6,274 nt of DNA from an uncultured Subdoligranulum sp. Lineage in GTDB: Bacteria; Bacillota; Clostridia; Christensenellales; CAG-314. Made by a program: the position numbers and the translations under genes. The notes beneath the pieces are model-generated. The model did not search any database and was not told the origin of the DNA. It saw only the letters and a program-made list of their open reading frames with translations. Within the stretch, counting starts at the first letter, position 1, and every line of letters begins with the position of its first letter. This document shows, one piece after another, positions 1 to 4,664 of the stretch. The stretch spans positions 1-6,274 of the forward strand of contig URVX01000070.1 of the NCBI GenBank assembly GCA_900551395.1. The letters run 5' to 3'.

Positions 1-1
1 G

Positions 2-1531
2 ACCGGCGCCCCGCTGCTGGAGCGGCAGCACCTGCTGCAGGAGAAGCTGGAGGACGAGGGCGGGTTGTACTACAAAAGCCGGGTGCGGGCCACCCTGCTC
101 GGCCTGGGCTTTGACGAGGCCGCCTTTTCCCAGCCGGTGGGCTCCTTAAGCGGCGGGCAGCGGAGCAAGGCGGCCATGGGCCGCCTGCTGCTGTCCGACA
201 CCAACCTGCTGCTGCTGGACGAGCCGACCAACCATCTGGATTTTGAAACGCGCGCGTGGCTTGAAAGCTATCTTTCCGCCTTTAAGGGCGCCGTTCTTGC
301 CGTGTCACACGACAGATATTTTCTTGACAAGGTGGCGGAGAGCATATGCGAGCTTGACAAGGGCAGATTGAAGCGCTACAAGGGAAATTATTCCGAGTTT
401 TACGCGCAGAAAAGAGAAGAAATAAAGTCGGCGATGAGAGCTTACGAAAAGCAGCAGGTGCAGCTTGCCAAAATGGAGGAGTTCGTGCGGAAAAATCTTG
501 CCGCGTCCGCAAGCGTAAACAGCGTCGGTTCTCGCGTCAAAGCGCTTGAAAAAACCGAGCGTCTGGAAAAGCCGGCGGAGGAAAGCCCCGACGTGAGGTT
601 CGAGTTTTCTTTCGACGCGCAGCCCGTCAAGGAGGTTCTCAAAGCGTCGTCGCTGTCGGCGTCCGTCGGCGGCAAAAAGCTGTTTGAAAACGTAAATCTG
701 ACTCTTTTGCGCGGCGAAAAGCTGGCTGTTGTCGGCGCAAACGGAGTGGGAAAAACGTCATTTCTTAAGTCTTTGCTCAAGGAGATTCCTTTTTCCGGGC
801 GAGTGAACTGGGGCGCGGGAGTGAAAATTGGCTATTTCGAGCAGGAATGCAAAAACCTTGTTTTGTCCAACACCGTTTACGACGAGGTGTGCCGCCATTT
901 TTCGCTGCTTACGCCTTACGACGTGAGAAGCCTGCTTGCGCGCGTGCTTATTTCGGGGGACGACGTGGACAAGCGGGTGGGCGAGCTGTCGGGGGCGAAC
1001 CGCAGCAAGCTGGCGTTTGCCATACTCATGCGCAAGCGTCCCAACGTGCTTGTGCTGGACGAGCCGACGAATCATCTCGATTACAAGGCTATGGAGGGCT
1101 TGGACAGGGCGCTCAAGGAGTTTGACGGCACGCTTCTCGTTGTCTCTCACGACAGGTTTTTGCTCGACCGCGTGCCGGACAGGATAGCCGAGCTGACGCC
1201 GAATGGTTTTGAATTTTTTTCTTCGCTCCAAAGTTATTCCGCAAAAGCTGCGGGGAAAACTGTTATTTTCGAAAAACAGCAGAGGAAGCCCTCGCAGTCT
1301 GTTTATCGCGCGGACAAAAAGCAGGGGCGCGTGCTGCGTGCGGAATTAAACAGGCTTGAAAGGGAGCTTAAGGCAAAAGAAAATGAAGTGGAGGCGTTGA
1401 CGGAACAGCTGTCTTCGCAGGAGGCGATGAGCGATTACAAATTTTACAACGAGACGGCTGAGAAGCTGGAAAAGGCGCAGGCGGAGTGCGACGCGCTTTT
1501 GGAACAATGGCTGCTTTGCGCTCAGGATTGA
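2..1531 (+). CDS. ABC-F family ATP-binding protein, 5'-truncated by the window edge
   Basis: The frame is open from base 2, so the TTG at 65 is only an internal Leu codon; 509 residues are visible. Numbering from base 2, the first ATPase domain enters late, with signature LSGGQ (49-53) and Walker B LLLLDEPTNHLD (69-80). A charged helical linker follows, then the second domain with Walker A GANGVGKT (245-252), an altered signature LSGAN (329-333), Walker B with D353/E354 and an SHDR switch. The C-terminal ~70 residues look like a coiled coil. Two cassettes, no membrane segments and the DEPTNHLD motifs are the marks of ABC-F proteins, which as a family bind the ribosomal E site and affect translation or antibiotic resistance. 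The subfamily (Uup, YdiF or other) is not resolved. The first Walker A lies outside the window. Bases 2 to about 230 differ sharply in composition from the rest, so the N-terminal part may not belong to the same genome. Ends with TGA. Confidence 0.93.
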   Translation, partial: TGAPLLERQHLLQEKLEDEGGLYYKSRVRATLLGLGFDEAAFSQPVGSLSGGQRSKAAMGRLLLSDTNLLLLDEPTNHLDFETRAWLESYLSAFKGAVLAVSHDRYFLDKVAESICELDKGRLKRYKGNYSEFYAQKREEIKSAMRAYEKQQVQLAKMEEFVRKNLAASASVNSVGSRVKALEKTERLEKPAEESPDVRFEFSFDAQPVKEVLKASSLSASVGGKKLFENVNLTLLRGEKLAVVGANGVGKTSFLKSLLKEIPFSGRVNWGAGVKIGYFEQECKNLVLSNTVYDEVCRHFSLLTPYDVRSLLARVLISGDDVDKRVGELSGANRSKLAFAILMRKRPNVLVLDEPTNHLDYKAMEGLDRALKEFDGTLLVVSHDRFLLDRVPDRIAELTPNGFEFFSSLQSYSAKAAGKTVIFEKQQRKPSQSVYRADKKQGRVLRAELNRLERELKAKENEVEALTEQLSSQEAMSDYKFYNETAEKLEKAQAECDALLEQWLLCAQD

Positions 1532-1542
1532 CGGCAAAGTCG

Positions 1543-1571
1543 TTGACAAAATTCTTGCGGGAGGATAAAAT
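1543..1571 (+). promoter_or_regulatory. Near-consensus sigma-A-type promoter, TTGACA-N17-TAAAAT
   Basis: A perfect -35 hexamer TTGACA (1543-1548), a 17-base spacer and TAAAAT (1566-1571, 5 of 6 matches to TATAAT). It lies in the 46-base gap after the ABC-F stop codon. A start site about 7 bases beyond the -10 would fall at about 1578, exactly on the ATG of the next gene, which would give a leaderless or nearly leaderless mRNA. The GGGAGG at 1559-1564 lies in the spacer, so it could act as a ribosome binding site only on read-through transcripts. Seen by eye; not tested. Confidence 0.6.
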
Positions 1572-1577
1572 CTGGTT

Positions 1578-2114
1578 ATGGAAAGGCTTAAGAAAAGACA
1601 GCGCAAGGTGCTTGCGGCTGCCCTTATTATGAGCGTGCTGTTCGTGGCGGGAATACCGGCTATTGTTCTGGGAGCAATCAACAAAATCTGGGCGGTCATG
1701 ATTCTCGGCATAATATGCGTTGTCGCCGGCTTTTACGGAATGCCTCTCGTTTGGGTGTCCTACGGCTCGGGGTTTTCTTTGCTGAGGGTTGTGGAGCTGG
1801 TGGAGAGGGACAACGTCTACACCGTAGAGGAAATCGCAAGACAGGTCAATTCGAGCGAAAAAGAGGTTTTGCGGAAAATTCGCAAGGCGCTGGATAAAAG
1901 ATATATCGAAGGCTTTTTGCTTGTCGACGACAGCAGGCTCAAGCTCAACGAAAACATTCGGCAGCAGAGAGCCAGAGCGGCGGCAAAGTGCCCGAACTGC
2001 GGCGCGGCGGTTGAGATTGCTGAGGTGGACGCCAACTGCCCTTATTGCGGCACGCTGGTGTTGCGAAAGTCGACGGAAGAAGGCAAAAAAGCTGAAAAGG
2101 AGAAAAATACATGA
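1578..2114 (+). CDS. Two-TM membrane protein with putative winged-helix segment and C-terminal zinc ribbon
   Basis: 178 residues, family not recognised. A basic N terminus (MERLKKRQRK) precedes two hydrophobic segments at about 11-32 and 36-60. A predicted helical region at about 67-125 contains VYTVEEIARQVNSSEKEVLR followed by KRYIEGFLL, reading like a helix-turn-helix or winged-helix fold (PCI-like or MarR-like by pattern only). A basic stretch (about 129-137) leads to a four-cysteine zinc ribbon, CPNC (138-141) and CPYC (154-157). The tail is highly charged. By the positive-inside rule both termini should be cytoplasmic, placing the putative helix-turn-helix and ribbon inside the cell. GGGAGG lies 13 bases upstream of the ATG, which is rather far, and the promoter at 1543-1571 overlaps it. 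An alternative ATG at 1632 would remove most of TM1. The stop overlaps the HIT gene start (ATGA), so the two are probably translationally coupled. No function is assigned. Confidence 0.85.
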   Translation: MERLKKRQRKVLAAALIMSVLFVAGIPAIVLGAINKIWAVMILGIICVVAGFYGMPLVWVSYGSGFSLLRVVELVERDNVYTVEEIARQVNSSEKEVLRKIRKALDKRYIEGFLLVDDSRLKLNENIRQQRARAAAKCPNCGAAVEIAEVDANCPYCGTLVLRKSTEEGKKAEKEKNT

Positions 2115-2512
2115 AAGACTGCATATTCTGCAAAATTACGGCGGGAGAAATACCGTCATACAAAATTTACGAGGACGAATCGGTGTACGCCTTTTTGGAT
2201 ATCGCGGAAGACGTGTGGGGGCATACGCTTGTCGTGCCCAAAAAGCATTGCGTCAACACTTTGGATTGCGACGACGAAACGCTTGGGAAAGTTATGCTTG
2301 CCGTGAAGAAAATAGGAAAGCATTTCGTGGACAACTGCGGCTTTGACGGCGTGGATATAATGAACGCAAACAACGAAGCGGCTCAGCAGTCTGTTTTTCA
2401 TCTGCATTATCATGTTATTCCCCGAAAAAAGAACGACGGAATAGATATCTGGGGCTTTCAGACAAAGCATTCCTTCGATTTCGAGGAAATGCGTGCAAAG
2501 CTGAAGCTTTAA
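2111..2512 (+). CDS. HIT family protein (histidine-triad nucleotide hydrolase, Hint-like)
   Basis: 133 residues, a usual size for the family. The histidine triad HLHYHVIPR (His97, His99, His101) is intact; in Hint enzymes the middle His attacks the phosphoramidate or acyl-adenylate. The N-terminal CIFCKI (Cys4, Cys7) and His46 match the zinc-binding set found in many bacterial HIT proteins. Other family hallmarks are GEIPSYKIYED (12-22), AFLDI (27-31), GHTLVVPKKH (37-46) and the NANNEAAQQSVFHLH run. These proteins are small soluble dimers that hydrolyse AMP-linked substrates; the physiological substrate is generally unclear. AAGGAG (2097-2102) lies 8 bases before the ATG, and the start overlaps the upstream stop as ATGA, which supports this start and coupling to the zinc-ribbon gene. 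A bidirectional terminator follows. Confidence 0.96.
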   Translation: MKDCIFCKITAGEIPSYKIYEDESVYAFLDIAEDVWGHTLVVPKKHCVNTLDCDDETLGKVMLAVKKIGKHFVDNCGFDGVDIMNANNEAAQQSVFHLHYHVIPRKKNDGIDIWGFQTKHSFDFEEMRAKLKL

Positions 2513-2580
2513 TTCCTTTTAAGAGCCGGCTTTTCAAAGCCGTTTCGGGTATATGATTTAAGCATAGGTTTCAACAGTTG

Positions 2581-2615
2581 AAAAAAGCGACCCTTTAAGG
2601 TCGCTTTTGTTTTTT
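2581..2615. terminator. Bidirectional intrinsic terminator between convergent genes
   Basis: The stem is AAAAGCGACC (2583-2592) pairing perfectly with GGTCGCTTTT (2599-2608) around a CTTTAA loop. It is followed on the + strand by GTTTTTTTG and on the - strand by a run of six T from 2586 to 2581. It sits between the HIT gene (+) and the small membrane gene (-) and can end both. The rest of the gap (2513-2580) holds only a weak hairpin at 2527-2542 with a short T run. Confidence 0.88.
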
Positions 2616-2620
2616 TGTTT

Positions 2621-2869
2621 TTATGCCAAAACCGTAACTTTGCCGCAGACTATCACGCAAATAATATCGATTATCCAAAAGATAGCCGCTCCGACGAAAA
2701 TCCAGACGATACCCATAACGATTTTCAACACGCTGCCGCTTGCGACACCGGAGCAAATACGATAAATACCGTAAATTATACCGTCGAGCACAGGCAGAGC
2801 AAAAATGAGTTTGAGTATCCAAGGGAGTTTGTCGATTGCCGCGCAATAAGCGCTGTTAGACTTAGCCAT
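2621..2869 (-). CDS. Small two-TM membrane protein of unknown function (82 aa)
   Basis: I do not recognise the family. The protein starts MAKSNSAYCAAIDKLPW. It has a hydrophobic stretch at about 17-37 (ILKLIFALPVLDGIIYGIYRI) and a second, longer one at about 46-76 (VLKIVMGIVWIFVGAAIFWIIDIICVIVC), joined by a short SGVASG turn. The PWILKLIFALPVLDGIIYGIYRI block looks like a conserved core, with Pro and Asp inside a membrane helix. No signal peptide or catalytic motif is seen. The start is supported by GGAGG on the - strand (complement of 2878-2882), 8 bases from the ATG, and the gene has its own terminator (2581-2615). It stands alone, separated from thiT by a terminator. The good ribosome binding site and amino-acid pattern make it a real gene; function unknown. 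Confidence 0.8.
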   Translation of the reverse strand: MAKSNSAYCAAIDKLPWILKLIFALPVLDGIIYGIYRICSGVASGSVLKIVMGIVWIFVGAAIFWIIDIICVIVCGKVTVLA

Positions 2870-2927
2870 AATTGTTACCTCCGAAAAAAATTGCGTCGAC
2901 GGTGCTTTCCGCCGCGTTGTTATACAT

Positions 2928-2933
2928 ATTATA
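2928..2933 (-). promoter_or_regulatory. Candidate -10 element for the small membrane gene
   Basis: The - strand reads a perfect TATAAT here, about 60 bases upstream of the small gene's ATG and downstream of the thiT terminator. No good -35 is found at 16-18 bases; TTGCAT (complement of 2948-2953) is 14 bases away, which is too close. The call is therefore tentative. Nothing else is visible in the 2883-2980 gap. Confidence 0.4.
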
Positions 2934-2980
2934 CTCCCTTAAGTTGCATGCAAAGTAGAAATTCTTTTGACGATTGTGTG

Positions 2981-3009
2981 AAAAAAAGAACGGCTCCGCA
3001 AAGAGCCGT
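2981..3009 (-). terminator. Intrinsic terminator of thiT
   Basis: On the - strand a 7-bp stem ACGGCTC / GAGCCGT with loop TTTGCG is followed by TC and seven T (complement of 2981-2987). It lies about 30 bases beyond the thiT stop and ends that transcript before the small membrane gene. Confidence 0.85.
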
Positions 3010-3041
3010 CCGTTCTCGGATTTTTCAGTCGAAACAAATCG

Positions 3042-3779
3042 TCAAGCCTCGCAGGTCCCGTCCGCCGCATCCTGCTTTGCCGCATAAAAGTCCGGACGCA
3101 TGAGTCTGACAAGGCGGGGGAAGTTTTTGGTGGCGACCAGAATAACCATGACTACCATAGTTATTATCATATCTGGCAGGAGGTAAACGAGGTTGTAAAG
3201 CAGCGAATACACTCCCGCGCTAGATGCAGGGATGTCGGCCCAAACGGCGCCCATACGGAAATATATCAGTCCCGAAATGAAATGCATTACAAATCTCCAG
3301 ATATATGCCGCAGCAGTGCCCGTAAAGACGGCTACGTTTTCTTTTTTGAAAAGGATTCTGGTCACGCCGATAAGGAAGATGCCGACAAAGGCAAGCAGAT
3401 AATCCAGCAGGAAGGTTACGGGCGTGAGCATATAAGGGTCCTGAATAAATTGCAGCACGCCGTAAATGAGTCCGATAAGCAGACCTCTTACGGGACCGTA
3501 CACGTAGGCGTAAATCAGAATAGGCACAAAGCTCGCAAGCGTTATGGAACCGCCGTAGGTTACCGGCGCGATTTTTAAAAAGGACAAAACAAATGAGCCG
3601 GCAAGGCAGACAGCCGCGTAAACAACGGCTTTGGTGTCCATTTTTTTGTAGGCAAGACACAGCACAAGCATGATTACGGCAAGCACCGCCAAGGCTATGA
3701 TTGCAATCAGACCGACCAATTTGTATGTTTCTTCGCTGACTTCCGTCTGAGCAAAGGACAAGAGGTTTAAGAGAGACAT
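3042..3779 (-). CDS. thiT: Energy-coupled thiamine transporter S component ThiT
   Basis: 245 residues. ThiT is the membrane substrate-binding subunit of a group II ECF transporter; it captures thiamine and shares an EcfA/EcfA'/EcfT energising module encoded elsewhere. Family features visible: the GPVRGLLIGLIYGVLQF run (95-111), FLLDYLLAF (123-131), RFVMHFISGLIYF (162-174) and YSLLYN (191-196). By alignment from memory with Lactococcus lactis ThiT, D126, H166, Y191 and N196 fall where its thiamine-contacting Glu84, His125, Tyr146 and Asn151 lie. There are about six core membrane helices plus an extra N-terminal hydrophobic segment (about 20-43), which makes it longer than the ~182-residue L. 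lactis protein. Start chosen at 3779 because GGAGG (complement of 3788-3792) lies 8 bases upstream; extending the frame to 3878 would translate through the attenuator and into the aptamer. The TPP riboswitch independently supports the assignment. Confidence 0.93.
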   Translation of the reverse strand: MSLLNLLSFAQTEVSEETYKLVGLIAIIALAVLAVIMLVLCLAYKKMDTKAVVYAAVCLAGSFVLSFLKIAPVTYGGSITLASFVPILIYAYVYGPVRGLLIGLIYGVLQFIQDPYMLTPVTFLLDYLLAFVGIFLIGVTRILFKKENVAVFTGTAAAYIWRFVMHFISGLIYFRMGAVWADIPASSAGVYSLLYNLVYLLPDMIITMVVMVILVATKNFPRLVRLMRPDFYAAKQDAADGTCEA

Positions 3780-3787
3780 TGGATTTT

Positions 3788-3792
3788 CCTCC
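3788..3792 (-). promoter_or_regulatory. thiT ribosome binding site (decides the start)
   Basis: GGAGG on the - strand, 8 bases before the ATG at 3779. It fixes the start downstream of the riboswitch rather than at the longer open frame beginning at 3878. Confidence 0.85.
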
Positions 3793-3794
3793 GT

Positions 3795-3871
3795 AAAAAA
3801 TATTTTTCCGCAACAAAAGAGGCTCTGAGCTTGCACGCAGAACCTCGAAAAATCCGAAAAAATATTTTTCC
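3795..3871 (-). repeat. Identical 15-base A/T repeat flanking the attenuator (3795-3809 and 3857-3871)
   Basis: The 15-mer AAAAAATATTTTTCC (+ strand) occurs twice, 62 bases apart: once at the 3' end of the TPP aptamer and once just upstream of the thiT ribosome binding site, bracketing the terminator hairpin. Its core AAAAATATTTTT is self-complementary, so each copy can fold on itself or pair with the other. Confidence 0.8.
3812..3846 (-). terminator. Riboswitch-controlled attenuator hairpin of thiT
   Basis: On the - strand GAGGTTCTG (complement of 3838-3846) pairs with CAGAGCCTC (complement of 3819-3827): nine pairs with one T-G wobble and a 10-base loop, followed by TTTTGTT. It lies between the TPP aptamer and the ribosome binding site, as expected of the expression platform of a transcription-terminating riboswitch. 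The T run is interrupted, so termination may be partial. Confidence 0.72.
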
Positions 3872-3935
3872 TACGCAAGTATTACCTTACAGGTTCGACG
3901 GGTATAATCTCAGCCGGTGAAAGCACCCCGAATGT
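3866..3935 (-). promoter_or_regulatory. TPP (thiamine pyrophosphate) riboswitch aptamer, THI element
   Basis: Reading the - strand, the conserved THI-box blocks occur in order: CGGGGTGC (complement of 3923-3930), GGCTGAGATTATACCC (around 3900-3915), GAACCTG (3890-3896), a short AAGGTAATACTT hairpin, and GCGTAGGAAA (to about 3867). These are the hallmark aptamer segments; CTGAGA and GAACCTG surround the pyrimidine-sensing arm, and the GCGTAGG side closes the pyrophosphate arm. TPP binding is expected to shut off thiT. The element lies about 90 bases upstream of the thiT ATG, in the same orientation. Outer boundaries are approximate because the closing P1 stem is A/T-rich and weak. Confidence 0.95.
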
Positions 3936-3977
3936 ATAAAACTTTTTAAAAGCCCTCAAGCCTTTCGTTGCCTAAAA

Positions 3978-4006
3978 AGTCTACCAAAAATTTTAAAAAT
4001 TGTCAA
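3978..4006 (-). promoter_or_regulatory. thiT promoter, TTGACA-N17-TAGACT
   Basis: The - strand has a perfect -35 TTGACA (complement of 4001-4006), a 17-base A/T-rich spacer and TAGACT (complement of 3978-3983, 4 of 6 matches). Transcription would begin near 3971, giving a leader of about 190 bases that contains the whole TPP aptamer and the attenuator. Position and spacing fit the riboswitch well. Confidence 0.7.
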
Positions 4007-4033
4007 ATAAAACAACAAATTTCGCGTAAAATG

Positions 4034-4042
4034 TGTTACAAT
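4034..4042 (+). promoter_or_regulatory. Extended -10 promoter for the yfbR operon
   Basis: TGT followed by TACAAT (4037-4042) forms an extended -10 element, which can work with a poor -35; none is seen at the right distance. The predicted start near 4049 gives a leader of about 22 bases. It lies about 30 bases from the -35 of the divergent thiT promoter, so the two promoters share a compact A/T-rich region. Confidence 0.55.
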
Positions 4043-4070
4043 AAAATACAACCCGTCTCGGGGGAGTTTT

Positions 4071-4664
4071 ATGAACGATTTCTTTGCTTATATCAACCGA
4101 CTGAAATATATAGAACGTTGGGGGCTTATGCGCCGCACCGAAAAAGAAAATCTCTGGGAGCACAGCTTTCAGACTGCGGTGCTTGCCCATTGTCTCGCTC
4201 TTATTGCAAAAAACGAGCTGAACAGGCGTGTGGACGAAAACCGCGTCGCGGCGAGAGCGCTGTATCACGACGTTACGGAAGCGCTGACGGGAGATTTGCC
4301 TACACCGGTCAAATATTACGACGAGGATATCCGCAAGGCTTACAAGCGCATAGAGGAGGGCGCGCGGCAAAAGCTGCTCAACTCTTTGCCCGAAGCTTAC
4401 TGCCGCTGCTACGCTCTGCTTTTGGACGAGGGCGGCTCCGTTGACGACGAGGACGCCTTATACGAAAAGCGTCTGGTGAAATACGCGGACAAATTGTCTG
4501 CTTATCTCAAATGCAAAACGGAGCTGAATCTGGGAAACGGCGATTTCAAAAAGGCTCTTTCGTCAATCAAAGACGAGCTTGACGCTTTCGACAGCTACGA
4601 GGTGCGTTTTTTTCTTGAAAATTTCGCGCCCTCCTTCGAGCTGACTCTCGACGAGCTGGAGTGA
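4071..4664 (+). CDS. yfbR: 5'-deoxynucleotidase, YfbR-type HD-domain phosphohydrolase
   Basis: 197 residues, close to E. coli YfbR (199) and collinear with it. YfbR removes the phosphate from deoxynucleoside 5'-monophosphates and helps balance dNMP pools in the cytoplasm. Visible motifs: RWGLMRRTEKENLWEHS (16-32) with His31, the YHDVTEALTGDLPTPVKY block (65-82) with the HD pair His66-Asp67 and catalytic-type Glu70, and KYADKLSAYLKC (137-148) with Asp140. His31, His66, Asp67 and Asp140 form the expected metal site. Trp17 corresponds to the E. coli Trp that selects against a 2'-hydroxyl, so deoxy specificity is likely kept. The C-terminal FAPSFELTLDELE also matches the family end. A GGGGGAG ribosome binding site lies 4 bases before the ATG (4060-4066). 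The stop overlaps the next gene's ATG by one base. Confidence 0.94.
   Translation: MNDFFAYINRLKYIERWGLMRRTEKENLWEHSFQTAVLAHCLALIAKNELNRRVDENRVAARALYHDVTEALTGDLPTPVKYYDEDIRKAYKRIEEGARQKLLNSLPEAYCRCYALLLDEGGSVDDEDALYEKRLVKYADKLSAYLKCKTELNLGNGDFKKALSSIKDELDAFDSYEVRFFLENFAPSFELTLDELE

Noticed and set aside
442..1231. Long minus-strand frames opposite the ABC-F gene (442-780 and 758-1231)
   Set aside because: They are antisense to a well-recognised ABC-F frame, have no recognisable domain, and only reflect the G+C-rich codon pattern.
2527..2545. Hairpin CGGCTT/AAGCCG after the HIT gene as a terminator
   Set aside because: The stem is only 6-7 bp and is followed by just three T; the perfect 10-bp hairpin at 2583-2608 is the better terminator.
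2615..3103. Plus-strand frame of 162 codons across the small membrane gene and the thiT terminator
   Set aside because: It reads through a terminator hairpin and antisense to two supported genes, with no ribosome binding site and an implausible composition.
3780..3878. N-terminal extension of the thiT frame by 33 residues
   Set aside because: It would be translated through the attenuator hairpin and the aptamer end, has a non-ThiT composition, and a good GGAGG lies just before the internal ATG at 3779.
4000..4032. TTGTCA (4000-4005) with TAAAAT (4027-4032) as the yfbR promoter
   Set aside because: The spacer is 21 bases, too long for a sigma-A-type promoter; the extended -10 at 4034-4042 is preferred.
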